Part shown: one piece after another, positions 30,483 through 38,580 of the stretch
Numbering within the stretch: the stretch's first letter is position 1
Layout: every line of letters begins with the position of its first letter
NCBI RefSeq assembly: GCF_018847375.1
Contig: NZ_CP072036.1
Span: 1,612,001 to 1,676,000 of the forward strand
DNA from: Akkermansia massiliensis
GTDB lineage: Bacteria; Verrucomicrobiota; Verrucomicrobiia; Verrucomicrobiales; Akkermansiaceae
DNA: 64,000 nt
Reading direction: 5' to 3'
Position numbers and translations under genes: made by a program
Notes under the pieces: model-generated
The model's input: the letters and a program-made list of their open reading frames with translations, nothing else
Told to the model about the DNA's origin: nothing
The model's database searches: none

Positions 30483-31202
30483 ATGGCCGCTGGACTGATT
30501 ATTGACGTTCTCTCCCTGTTCCCGGAGATGGTGGAAGCCCCCCTGGGCGGCAGCATCCTGGGGAAGGCCCGTGAAAAGGGTCTGGTGGAGGTGCGCTGCC
30601 ATAACATCCGTGACTGGACGGTGGACAAGCACCGCAAGACGGACGACTACCTCTGCGGGGGCGGGCAGGGCATGCTGCTGAAACCGGAACCCATTTTTGC
30701 CGCCGTGGAGGAACTCCGCAGGCCGGAAACGCGCGTGGTGCTGATGACCCCGCAGGGCCGCACCTTCAATCAGTCCCTGGCCGGGGAGCTGGCCGCATCC
30801 GGCGGCCACCTCATCATTCTCTGCGGGCATTATGAGGGGGTGGACCACCGCGTGGTGGAAGAGCTGGTGGATGTGGAGCTGTCCATCGGGGATTATATTC
30901 TCACGAACGGGGCGATTGCCGCCGTGGTGGTGATTGATGCCGTGGCGCGCCTGATTCCCGGTGTGCTGGGGGATGAACGCTCTTCCGTGGAGGAGTCTTT
31001 TTCCAACGGTCTTCTGGAGGCGCCCGCCTATACCAAGCCGAACGTGTTCCGCGGGCTGGCCGTCCCGGACATCCTGCTGGGCGGCAATCATCCCGCCATT
31101 GAAAAGTGGAAGCACGGGAAGTCCCTAGAGCGTACGCGGCTGAACCGTCCGGATTTATGGAGGGAGTGGCTGAGAACGCATCCGGAGGATGCCGTGGAAT
31201 GA
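30483..31202 (+). CDS. trmD: tRNA (guanine-N1)-methyltransferase
   Basis: SPOUT-class methyltransferase that makes m1G37 in tRNAs reading CNN codons, preventing frameshifts. 239 residues. Visible: IDVLSLFPEM at the start, DDYLCGGGQGMLLKPEP, the knot sequences LILCGHYEGVDHR and SIGDYILTNGAIAA, then the C-terminal domain with SFSNGLLEAPAYTKP and LGGNHPAIE. Downstream of prfB with an 18-base gap. In many bacteria trmD sits with rpsP-rimM-rplS; here it is followed by a small basic protein instead. Confidence 0.95.
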   Translation: MAAGLIIDVLSLFPEMVEAPLGGSILGKAREKGLVEVRCHNIRDWTVDKHRKTDDYLCGGGQGMLLKPEPIFAAVEELRRPETRVVLMTPQGRTFNQSLAGELAASGGHLIILCGHYEGVDHRVVEELVDVELSIGDYILTNGAIAAVVVIDAVARLIPGVLGDERSSVEESFSNGLLEAPAYTKPNVFRGLAVPDILLGGNHPAIEKWKHGKSLERTRLNRPDLWREWLRTHPEDAVE

Positions 31203-31324
31203 GATATTTGGCCGACGCGTCAAATTTCTCTTGCCAAGACCGGGGCCTTCCGTTATAAAACCCCGCCTGCCACCGTGAGGGTGGTGTAAAGCACCTTTCT
31301 GAACCTTTTACAAAACACAAGATC

Positions 31325-31480
31325 ATGTCCAAGCATTCCAGCCTCAAAGCAACCGGTACCGTAGGCGGCAAGCGTTCCGTCCTGAAGCGTTTTGAACGCG
31401 TCAAGCTTCTCAAGGAACGCGGCGAATGGAAGAAGGGCCAAAGCCCCCTCGGCCTGCCGAAGACCAAGCATGAAGCTTAA
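31325..31480 (+). CDS. Small basic protein (TIGR04137-like)
   Basis: 51-residue, strongly basic protein beginning MSKHSSLKATGTVGGKRSVL and ending GLPKTKHEA. The pattern H-SLK, an R/K-rich RSVLKRFERVKLLKE and GLPK near the end matches my recollection of a family restricted to Chlamydiae/Verrucomicrobia-type bacteria. Possibly ribosome- or nucleic-acid-associated; function unknown. It lies 122 bases after trmD and ends 72 bases before a strong terminator. Confidence 0.8.
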   Translation: MSKHSSLKATGTVGGKRSVLKRFERVKLLKERGEWKKGQSPLGLPKTKHEA

Positions 31481-31552
31481 GCCTGCTTTTACCCCCTCCG
31501 GAGAGTTTCCCGGCGGAGTCATGCACGGCAAGTCATTTTCCTAATACAGGAA

Positions 31553-31588
31553 GCCTCTCGGATGTCTATGAACCGAGAGGCTTTTTTC
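31553..31588 (+). terminator. Terminator after the small basic protein
   Basis: Stem GCCTCTCGG (31553-31561) with CCGAGAGGC (31573-31581), 11-base loop, then TTTTTTCTT. Confidence 0.9.
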
Positions 31589-31686
31589 TTCCGGCAAAGA
31601 AGGCTTTCCCTCTTTTTGGGGCGCGTGAATTGCCGTAATACAAACAATACAAAACCATCCGCTGAGATAGCGGACATTATACCAAT

Positions 31687-33375
31687 ATGAGTGAAGAACA
31701 ACATGGCTCCGAAGAAAACGGAGGTATCCGCATTAATAAATTCCTTGCATCCTGCGGCATTGATTCCCGCCGGGTGGCTGACAGACTGATTGAGGAAGGA
31801 CGCGTGGAAGTGAACGGGAAGGTTATTGATACGCCCGGAATGAGGGTGACGGAGAAGGATTTCGTGAAGGTGGACGGCCGTCACATGACTCCCATGGAGG
31901 AGGTTGTGGTGCTGCTGAACAAGCCGCGCGGGTACGTATGCAGCCGTGAAGCCCAGGGGGCCATAGGCACTGTTTACGACCTGCTGCCGCCGCGCCTGCG
32001 CCATCTGAATTACGTGGGACGGCTGGATGCGGATTCCGAAGGCCTCCTGATCATGACGAACAAAGGGGAGCTGACCCAGACCCTTTCCCACCCCACCGGC
32101 GGGATTGAAAAGGAATACTGGGTGACGGTAGATCAGAATTTTGACAATTCCGTGCTGATGCAGTTTTTGCGCGGAGTCCGCATTCCGGAAGGCAATGCCA
32201 AGGCCAAGTACGTCTGCCGCGCTTCCGCGCGCCGCGCCTGCATTGTTCTGGAACAGGGGTTGAAACGCCAGGTGCGCCAGATGTTCCAATGCCTGGGCCT
32301 CCGTGTCCGCAAGCTGGTGCGCGTGCGCATCGGTTCCCTGTGGGGGGGCGATCTGGAACCCGGAAGCTGGAGATTCCTGGATGATGCGGACGTAGCCCTG
32401 CTGCTGAAGAATCCTCCCCGCCAGCGCAAGTATCTGGGCGCTTCCCAGCTTGTAGCCGGGACTCCCGCCAAGGGCGAACAGAGCGGGAAAGACAATGATT
32501 CCGATGAAGGTTATGTATTTAATCCGGAAGATTTTGAGGCTGGGGATTCTTATGAACCTACTCCGGAAATGAAAACCCGCTTTGCGGATACGGAAGACGA
32601 GGATGAAATCAAGGACGGTGAAGACCTTCGGGATGATTCCGGATTCCGTTCCCGCGAACGCCGGGAAGATGGTTTCCGTGGACGCCGCGAAGGCGGTTTC
32701 CAGCGCCGGGAAGGCGGCTTCGGTGGCAGTCGCCGTGAGGGAGGATTCCAGCGTCGTGAAGGAGGTTTCGGAGGAGACCGCCGCGAGGGAGGCTTCAAAC
32801 GCCGTGAAGGAGGATTTGGCGGAGACCGCCGCGAGGGAGGTTTCCAGCGCCGTGAAGGCGGCTTCGGAGGAGACCGCCGCGAAGGAGGTTTCCAGCGCCG
32901 TGAAGGCGGCTTCGGAGGAGACCGCCGCGAAGGAGGTTTCCAGCGCCGTGAAGGCGGCTTCGGAGGAGACCGCCGCGAAGGAGGTTTCCAGCGCCGTGAA
33001 GGCGGCTTCGGAGGAGACCGCCGCGAGGGAGGTTTCCAACGCCGTGAAGGCGGCTTCGGAGGAGACCGCCGCGAGGGAGGTTTTCAGCGTCGAGAGGGAG
33101 GATTTGGCGGAGACCGCCGCGAAGGAGGCTTCCAGCGCCGTGAAGGCGGCTTCGGAGGAGACCGCCGCGAGGGAGGTTTTCAGCGCCGTGAAGGCGGCTT
33201 CCAACGTCGCGAAGGAGGTTTCAAACGCCGCGAAGGAGGTTTCAAACGCCGCGAAGGCGGTTTCGGAGGAGACCGCCGCGAGGGAGGCTTCCAGCGTCGT
33301 GAAGGCGGTTTTCGCAAACCGGGCTTTGGCAGCAGATCTTCCGGCGGTTTCTCCCGCGGAAACAGGGGCCGTTAA
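31687..33375 (+). CDS. RsuA/RluB-family pseudouridine synthase with long Arg-Gly-Phe repeat tail
   Basis: Isomerises uridine in rRNA. Residues 11-60 are an S4 RNA-binding domain (IRINKFLASCGIDSRR). The catalytic domain follows at about 75-240: LLNKPRGYVCS, YVGRLDADSEGLLIMTNKGEL with the catalytic Asp in GRLD, IEKEYWV and the EQGLKRQVRQM segment. After an acidic linker (about 265-320) comes a roughly 220-residue tail of repeated GGFGGDRRE and GGFQRRE units. Ordinary RluB (about 290 residues) has a much shorter tail. The tail resembles RGG/FG RNA-binding low-complexity domains and would bind RNA non-specifically or condense. Total 562 residues. Confidence 0.9.
   Translation: MSEEQHGSEENGGIRINKFLASCGIDSRRVADRLIEEGRVEVNGKVIDTPGMRVTEKDFVKVDGRHMTPMEEVVVLLNKPRGYVCSREAQGAIGTVYDLLPPRLRHLNYVGRLDADSEGLLIMTNKGELTQTLSHPTGGIEKEYWVTVDQNFDNSVLMQFLRGVRIPEGNAKAKYVCRASARRACIVLEQGLKRQVRQMFQCLGLRVRKLVRVRIGSLWGGDLEPGSWRFLDDADVALLLKNPPRQRKYLGASQLVAGTPAKGEQSGKDNDSDEGYVFNPEDFEAGDSYEPTPEMKTRFADTEDEDEIKDGEDLRDDSGFRSRERREDGFRGRREGGFQRREGGFGGSRREGGFQRREGGFGGDRREGGFKRREGGFGGDRREGGFQRREGGFGGDRREGGFQRREGGFGGDRREGGFQRREGGFGGDRREGGFQRREGGFGGDRREGGFQRREGGFGGDRREGGFQRREGGFGGDRREGGFQRREGGFGGDRREGGFQRREGGFQRREGGFKRREGGFKRREGGFGGDRREGGFQRREGGFRKPGFGSRSSGGFSRGNRGR
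32690..33310 (+). repeat. 48-base tandem repeats encoding GGFGGDRREGGFQRRE
   Basis: About eleven units of a 48-base (16-residue) repeat, one with S for D and several with K for Q, plus a shorter array of 7-residue GGF[QK]RRE units near 33190-33260. Some neighbouring units are almost identical in DNA, so copy number should vary by slippage or recombination. The array also creates a long open frame on the opposite strand. Confidence 0.9.
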
Positions 33376-33393
33376 TGATTGACTTGTTCCGGT

Positions 33394-34821
33394 ATGAAGA
33401 AGCAGTGCAAATGGTGGCTCCTTGCCGGATTGTGTGGGCTGTGCCTCGTTCAGCCTCCGCTTCATGCGTCTCAGGATGTTCCCTCCCCGGCTCCTGCCGG
33501 TGAGGGGGATTTTGGGACGTACCTGTCCAGTCTTCAGGAGAAAGCCCATAACGGGGATAAAGCTGCCGCCCGGGAACTGGCAGTGCATTATGATGTGGAG
33601 GGGAATGCCCCGGAGACGTCCAAATGGATGTCTGAATACGTTTCCCTGGCGGAGAAGGAGGCCAATGGCGGGGACGTGGATTCCATGCTGGATTTGGGCA
33701 AGCTGTTTTATACAGGCAGCCGCCTGTACCCCAAGAATCTTGAAAAGGCCCGGTACTGGTTTGCCCGCGCCGCTGACAGCGGCAATGCCGCGGCCCAGTA
33801 CCAGGTGGCTGTAATGGCTTCCAAGGGAACAGGCGGTCCGAAGAATGAGGAAATGGCGGCCCGCTATTATGAAAAAGCCCTCCAAACATGGAGGAAAGAG
33901 GCTGACGCCGGCGATTCCAAGGCGGCGTTGTGGGTGGCCCTTGTTTATGAACGGAAGCTGGTTCCGGACAGCTCTCCGGAAAAGTCGGTTCCGTATCTCC
34001 TTCATGCTGCGGAAAGCGGCAACCTGACGGCGCAGGGGCTTCTGGCATTCAAGTACCGGGATGGCCTGGGCGTTCCGCAGGATGCGGCCAAGGCCGTGGA
34101 ATGGTTTGAAAAGGCGGCCGGACGGAAGGATCTGGGCGCCGTCATGGAACTGGGCATGATGTACCGGGACGGCAAGTATATGCCCCCTGACCGGGAAAAA
34201 GCCCTCAACTGGTTTGAAAAAGGCGCGGAATGGAAGGATCCGTACAGCATGGCTGCCCTGGCGGACATGCTGATGGAAGGCTCTCCTTCCGGAGAACAGG
34301 CGGCGCGCGCGCTGGCCCTGTACCGTGAAGCCGCCGCCATCGGTTACCCCCCTGCCGCCCTGAAGGCCGCGGAATTGCTCCAGAACGGGAAGGGCGGGGA
34401 ACTGGATGCGGATGAAGCCTACAGGCTGCTGCGGCGCGCGGCAGACGCAACGGGGGACCCCAAGGCCATGTACATGCTGGCCCAGGTGTATTATACGCGG
34501 GGCGATGATGCGCAGGGGGATTCCCTGATGAAAGCATCCGCCCAGGCGGCTTATCTGCCGGCCATGAACCGCATGGCGCGCCTCCATCTTCTGCCGGGCA
34601 GCACCCTGTCCTGGAATCCGGTGCTGTCCTATTATTATTGGAACCAGGCCGGAGAACTGGGGGATGAAGGGGCGGCTTCCGCCGCGTTCTGGCTGCTGTG
34701 GGGCAGCATGGCTGCGCTTTCCCTGGTGATCTTCCTGGTCGTTTGGCGTTTTCACCGTTTTGCCGTCAGAAGGCTTGCGGAGCAGCAAAAACAGGAACAG
34801 CAATCCTCTGATGACGCATGA
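33394..34821 (+). CDS. Exported Sel1-repeat (TPR-like) protein with C-terminal membrane segment
   Basis: 475 residues from ATG 33394, which opens a signal peptide MKKQCKWWLLAGLCGLCLVQPPLHA. The body consists of Sel1-like helical repeats, for example EKARYWFARAADSGNAAAQYQ, AVEWFEKAAGRKDLGAVMELG and KALNWFEKGAEWKDPYSMAAL. These bind partner proteins. Near the C-terminus WLLWGSMAALSLVIFLVVW is a membrane helix followed by a basic/Gln tail. The protein would be tethered to a membrane with the repeats in the periplasm. tatA begins 57 bases later. Confidence 0.82.
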   Translation: MKKQCKWWLLAGLCGLCLVQPPLHASQDVPSPAPAGEGDFGTYLSSLQEKAHNGDKAAARELAVHYDVEGNAPETSKWMSEYVSLAEKEANGGDVDSMLDLGKLFYTGSRLYPKNLEKARYWFARAADSGNAAAQYQVAVMASKGTGGPKNEEMAARYYEKALQTWRKEADAGDSKAALWVALVYERKLVPDSSPEKSVPYLLHAAESGNLTAQGLLAFKYRDGLGVPQDAAKAVEWFEKAAGRKDLGAVMELGMMYRDGKYMPPDREKALNWFEKGAEWKDPYSMAALADMLMEGSPSGEQAARALALYREAAAIGYPPAALKAAELLQNGKGGELDADEAYRLLRRAADATGDPKAMYMLAQVYYTRGDDAQGDSLMKASAQAAYLPAMNRMARLHLLPGSTLSWNPVLSYYYWNQAGELGDEGAASAAFWLLWGSMAALSLVIFLVVWRFHRFAVRRLAEQQKQEQQSSDDA

Positions 34822-34878
34822 AGCGTATTATGAGGTATCCGGCATGAAAAAAATCTGTTAAAAAGACCGTAGCACTCC

Positions 34879-35178
34879 ATGATGAACACGTTAGCTATTT
34901 TTGGACTGGGAACGCCGGAGATTATCGCCATTCTGGTGATTGTCTTCCTGCTGTTCGGCGCTAAGAAACTCCCGGAATTCGCCCGCGGCCTGGGCAAGAG
35001 CTTGGGAGAGTTCAAGAAGGCCAAGTCCGAGTTTGAAGAGGAGCTGTTGAAGACGGAGAAGGAAACCATGAGCGATGCTCCCGCCTCCAAGCCGGAGTCC
35101 CGCCCCTCTCCCGAGCTTTCCCAGCCCATTGACGTGGAAGCGGAGAAGCCGGCGGAAACCAAACCGGAAGACAAGTAA
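34879..35178 (+). CDS. tatA: Twin-arginine translocase subunit TatA/E
   Basis: Pore-forming component of the Tat system that exports folded proteins. 99 residues: one N-terminal membrane helix (about 10-27, [20 protein letters not shown] with the conserved FGxxKLP hinge), amphipathic helix [19 protein letters not shown] and an acidic, Pro-rich tail. TatB-like length is excluded, although a bifunctional TatA is possible. tatC is not in the window. Two likely substrates are here: the ActB-like protein and the Gfo/Idh oxidoreductase. Ends at a terminator. Confidence 0.92.
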   Translation: MMNTLAIFGLGTPEIIAILVIVFLLFGAKKLPEFARGLGKSLGEFKKAKSEFEEELLKTEKETMSDAPASKPESRPSPELSQPIDVEAEKPAETKPEDK

Positions 35179-35207
35179 GTTTTTGCAGCCTGACGGCGGC
35201 ATGTACA

Positions 35208-35231
35208 GGGCGGGAGATTCCCGCCCTTTTT
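35208..35231 (+). terminator. tatA terminator
   Basis: Stem GGGCGGG/CCCGCCC with loop AGATT and TTTTT tail, 30 bases after the tatA stop. Confidence 0.9.
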
Positions 35232-35753
35232 GTACCCTGGCCGCAAAGGTTTTCTGAAAAGTGGGAGGGAGCGTCTTGAAAAGCCATGGCTTTTCAAGAG
35301 GCGTGCGCGTTCATAACGGAATTTTCCTCAGAGAGTTCGTGCGGGTTCTTTTTCCCGGTAGTTATACAGGTATTATTTCTAGACGCGGGATGTTCCGGTT
35401 TTCAGTCATGATGCAGGTCCGGGGCGTTGTGTGTATTGCCGGATAAGTTTTTACAAGGGCCGGAAACCGGGCGGGGATGGAGGTGAAGCTTGACGTTTGC
35501 AGAAATGCGGTACGGAGCGGAGGACGGTTCAAACTGTAGTTTTCTTCTCCAAGGCTGGCGGAGAGAGAAAGGGCATGATTCTTCTTGATTGACGTATCGC
35601 GGTTTCCAAAAGAGCTGCCGTTTCCGGCGCGGGAAATTGTTTACGCCCCGGCAGTTTCCTTCTTTCTCTTTTCAGAGGGGCAAGTCCTTTGAATTGCAAG
35701 CTTCAGGCATTGATTTCTTGCGTTGGCCGGAGGCTTGTTGTACACATGTATTA
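35232..35753. other. Intergenic region with a perfect palindrome
   Basis: About 520 bases without a convincing gene between tatA and the beta-CASP nuclease. It contains a perfect 26-base palindrome (35274-35299). Short open frames in it lack family signatures. A promoter for the downstream nuclease must lie here but I could not place it. Confidence 0.5.
35274..35299. repeat. 26-base perfect palindrome
   Basis: TCTTGAAAAGCCA followed by its exact reverse complement, with no spacer and NcoI-like CCATGG at the centre. It has no T-run behind it, so it is not a classical terminator. It could be a protein-binding operator or extrude as a cruciform. Confidence 0.8.
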
Positions 35754-37160
35754 ATGAAAATTCATTTTTGCGGAGCGGCGGGTACGACGACGGGGTCCCA
35801 GCATTTGCTGGAGGTGAACGGGAGCAGGATTCTTCTGGATTGCGGCATGTACCAGGGGCGGCGTGAGGAGGCCTGGCACATCAACAAGGATTTTCCCTAT
35901 TTTTCTCCGGCGGAGGTGGATGCGGTGGTTCTTTCCCACGCGCACATCGACCATTCCGGCAACCTTCCCAATCTGGTGAAGCAGGGGTTTCAGGGGAATA
36001 TTTACAGTACGTTTGCGACCCGGGACCTCTGCCAGCTCATGCTGGCGGACGCCGCCCGCATCCAGGAGCACGATTGCGCATTCATCAATAAGATGAACAA
36101 GCGCCGGGGCATTCATCAGCCGGACGTTTACCCCACTTATTCCGAGCAGGACGCGGAACGGTGCATGCGCCAGTTCGTGAATATCGGGTATGATCGGCCC
36201 ATTCCCGTCGTTCCGGGCGTGACGCTCACGTTTTATGATGCGGGCCATATCCTGGGGGCCGCCCAGGTATGCCTGGATATTGAGGACCGGGAAGACGGAC
36301 GGAAGAAACGCTTCCTGTTTTCCGGGGACGTGGGGCGTGGGGATAATGAACTTCTCCGTGACCCCGTGCCTGTTCCGGATGTGGACATTTTGCTGATGGA
36401 GAGCACCTATGGCGGACGTTTCCATGAGGCTCCCTCCCGTGATGACGAGACCTTCTGCCGGGCCATCAAGGAGGCTCTGGAGCTGGGCGGCCGCGTTTAC
36501 ATTCCGGCTTTTGCCGTGGAACGCACCCAGCAGCTTCTTTACCTGCTGAACAGGGCTTATCATGAAGGCTCGCTGCCTTTGCTGCCCGTGTATGTGGACA
36601 GCCCCATGGCCGTGGGCGCCACGGAGATATTCCGCATTCATCCGGAGTGCTTCAACAAGGAGGTGTACGATTTCCTGTTCCGGGAAAAGGATCCGTTCTG
36701 TTTTGAACAGCTGCGGCTTATCCGTTCCGTAGGGGAATCCCAGGAGCTGAACAAGATGAACGGGCAGGCTATCATTATTTCCGCCTCCGGCATGTGTGAA
36801 GCCGGGCGTATCCTCCACCACTTGGCAAACAACATCGGCAACCCGAAGAATACGGTCCTTTTTGTGGGCTATTGCGCGGAACATACGCTGGGCCGCAAGA
36901 TCATGGACGGGTGGAAGGAGGTTCCCATCCTGGGCAAGCAGTACACTGTCCGGGCCAGGATACGGGAGATGGATTCCTTTTCCGGCCATGCGGACCATGG
37001 AGAGCTGCTGGAATATTTTGACAAGACCGGAGGACCCAAGAGAAATATCATTCTGGCGCACGGGGAGGAGAAGGCCTCCCTCGCCCTGGCGGAGGCTCTC
37101 AGGGCGCGGCAACCCAATCCCGTTTCCATCGCACAACTGGGAAGCGCCATGGTGCTTTGA
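35754..37160 (+). CDS. Metallo-beta-lactamase/beta-CASP family ribonuclease
   Basis: 468-residue CPSF73-like RNA-processing nuclease, cytoplasmic. The start at ATG 35754 gives MKIHFCGAAGTTTGSQHLL, which opens the fold; upstream frame is unrelated. Zinc ligands: SHAHIDHSG, YDAGHILGAAQ, FSGDVGRG. The beta-CASP part follows: STYGGRFHE, PAFAVERTQQLLYLL, VDSPMAVGATEIF, IISASGMCEAGRILHHL, and SFSGHADHGELLEY with the final His. Similar bacterial proteins act on mRNA or rRNA; the substrate here is not known. No linked RNA-metabolism gene. Confidence 0.92.
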   Translation: MKIHFCGAAGTTTGSQHLLEVNGSRILLDCGMYQGRREEAWHINKDFPYFSPAEVDAVVLSHAHIDHSGNLPNLVKQGFQGNIYSTFATRDLCQLMLADAARIQEHDCAFINKMNKRRGIHQPDVYPTYSEQDAERCMRQFVNIGYDRPIPVVPGVTLTFYDAGHILGAAQVCLDIEDREDGRKKRFLFSGDVGRGDNELLRDPVPVPDVDILLMESTYGGRFHEAPSRDDETFCRAIKEALELGGRVYIPAFAVERTQQLLYLLNRAYHEGSLPLLPVYVDSPMAVGATEIFRIHPECFNKEVYDFLFREKDPFCFEQLRLIRSVGESQELNKMNGQAIIISASGMCEAGRILHHLANNIGNPKNTVLFVGYCAEHTLGRKIMDGWKEVPILGKQYTVRARIREMDSFSGHADHGELLEYFDKTGGPKRNIILAHGEEKASLALAEALRARQPNPVSIAQLGSAMVL

Positions 37161-37312
37161 CGTTCCGGAGCGCCGGGCCTTCCTGCTGCGTTTTTTTTCA
37201 GGGTACGCCTCTTTCATGGCGGAGGCGCCCGGCGTGTTCCAATCAAGTCATGACGGCAGGATGGCTGTGCTGCCCGCTTGACCCGGTGTGTTTGCGGGGC
37301 TAGCGTGCAGGT

Positions 37313-37672
37313 ATGTCTTCCTTGTTTATTGAATATCCCAAGTGCACGACTTGCCAGAAAGCCAAAAAATGGCTTGATGAACAGGGCGTTTCCTATGAGG
37401 ACCGCCACATTGTGGAGCAGAATCCCACGGAGGAGGAGCTCCGGACCTGGATTGAAGAGAGCGGCTTGCCGTCCAAGAGGTTTTTCAATACCAGCGGCCT
37501 GCTGTACAAGAGCATGAATTTGAAAGACAGGCTTCCCGGCATGAGCCTGGAGGACCAGGTGGCCTTGCTGGCTACCAACGGCATGCTGGTCAAACGCCCC
37601 ATTTTAATCACCAACGGGAGGATCTGCGTCGGCTTCAAGGCTGACGAATGGAAAGCCGCCCTTCATCCCTGA
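37313..37672 (+). CDS. Spx/ArsC-family thioredoxin-fold protein
   Basis: 119 residues, YffB/MgsR/ArsC type. FIEYPKCTTCQKAKKWL has a CxxC redox pair at about 11-14; NPTEEELRTWIEESGL, FFNTSGLLYKSMNLKD and RPILITNGRICVGF are the family pattern. Members are either Spx-like regulators that bind RNA polymerase or glutathione/thioredoxin-linked reductases; the sequence alone does not separate these. The gene ends 8 bases before the potassium-channel start. Confidence 0.88.
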   Translation: MSSLFIEYPKCTTCQKAKKWLDEQGVSYEDRHIVEQNPTEEELRTWIEESGLPSKRFFNTSGLLYKSMNLKDRLPGMSLEDQVALLATNGMLVKRPILITNGRICVGFKADEWKAALHP

Positions 37673-37680
37673 TTCCCGCC

Positions 37681-38454
37681 ATGCCCCTGATTACCCGCAC
37701 CAAGCAAGGCGCAGCCAATTTCGGTCCCTGGGAGAACGTCGTCAGGGTGCTGATTCTGGTATGGTTCATGCTGTACACGCTGAATGCCATTCCGGACGTT
37801 CACCCGCTGGTAGGCCGCATTGCGGCCAAGGTGAATTACTGGATCAGCTATTTCTTTGTGTTTGAGTACATCCTGCGGGTGCTGTGCGCCAAGCCGCGGA
37901 AGGCTTATATCTTCAGCGGCATGGGCATTCTGGATTTCATCGTCTGCGTGCCGTTCCTGGGCATGTTTTTCGGGTTGGACTGGCAGATTCTTTATTCCCT
38001 GCGGATTGTCCGCGTGCTGGCCATCTTCAAGCTGGCCCGGTTTAACGAAACTGCGGCCAGTTTTAAAAAGGCCTTTTACCTGATCCGGGATGAGTTTTTC
38101 CTGTTCTTCTCCGTGATCCTGTTCATGCTGTACGTCACGTCCCTGGGCATTTACATTGCGGAGCATGAAGCCCAGCCGGAGAAGTTCCGCTCCTTTTTTG
38201 ACGCTCTCTGGTTCGCCGTGGAGACCCTGAGCACGGTGGGGTATGGCGATCTGGTGCCTATTACGCCCATGGGGCGCATTTTTACCGGGGTGATCATGTT
38301 CATTGCCGTATCCATCATCGCCATTTCCACGGGTCTCATCACGTCCGCCTTTTCCCGCGTATGGCAGCAGGAGAACGTTTTTGCGCACCGCCGCAAGCGG
38401 CCCGCGGACAAGGCCGCGGCTGACGCCGGCGGCGAAGAAGGGGAGGCCAAATAG
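37681..38454 (+). CDS. Voltage-gated-type potassium channel
   Basis: 257 residues with a six-helix ion-channel plan. S1-S3 lie in the first 110 residues. S4 is LYSLRIVRVLAIFKLARF with regularly spaced Arg/Lys. S5 (LFFSVILFMLYVTSLGIYIAE) and S6 (GVIMFIAVSIIAISTGLI) flank a pore loop with the K+ selectivity filter TVGYGD. The C-terminus is short, Lys/Ala-rich and lacks an RCK/TrkA domain. A frame extends back to 37648, overlapping the upstream gene, but ATG 37681 avoids the overlap. Confidence 0.9.
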   Translation: MPLITRTKQGAANFGPWENVVRVLILVWFMLYTLNAIPDVHPLVGRIAAKVNYWISYFFVFEYILRVLCAKPRKAYIFSGMGILDFIVCVPFLGMFFGLDWQILYSLRIVRVLAIFKLARFNETAASFKKAFYLIRDEFFLFFSVILFMLYVTSLGIYIAEHEAQPEKFRSFFDALWFAVETLSTVGYGDLVPITPMGRIFTGVIMFIAVSIIAISTGLITSAFSRVWQQENVFAHRRKRPADKAAADAGGEEGEAK

Positions 38455-38580
38455 CCCCCCGGTCTTTTTTGAGGGCTGCTCAACTCCGGTCCATGGATTT
38501 TTGAAACAGGCTTGAAAAGGAACGGCCGCCCTTTCCACGGGGAAGGGCGGCCATTGCGTAAAAGCGGAAAAGAGTTTTCC

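Noticed and set aside
29157..31115. 652-codon open frame antisense to prfB and trmD
   Set aside because: No family features; both genes on the plus strand are certain.
32700..33310. CRISPR-like array
   Set aside because: The repeats are tandem, in-frame, without spacers, and encode a protein tail.
32582..33382. Plus-strand frame with EETAAREVSSAVKAA-type repeats in the repeat array
   Set aside because: Frame-shifted reading of the same 48-base repeats; the pseudouridine synthase frame has a catalytic domain attached.
31519..34803. 1094-codon open frame antisense to the pseudouridine synthase and Sel1 gene, with SLAAVSSEAAF-type repeats
   Set aside because: The repeats are only the reverse strand of the GGFGGDRRE array; no start context or signal, and the sense genes have clear domains.
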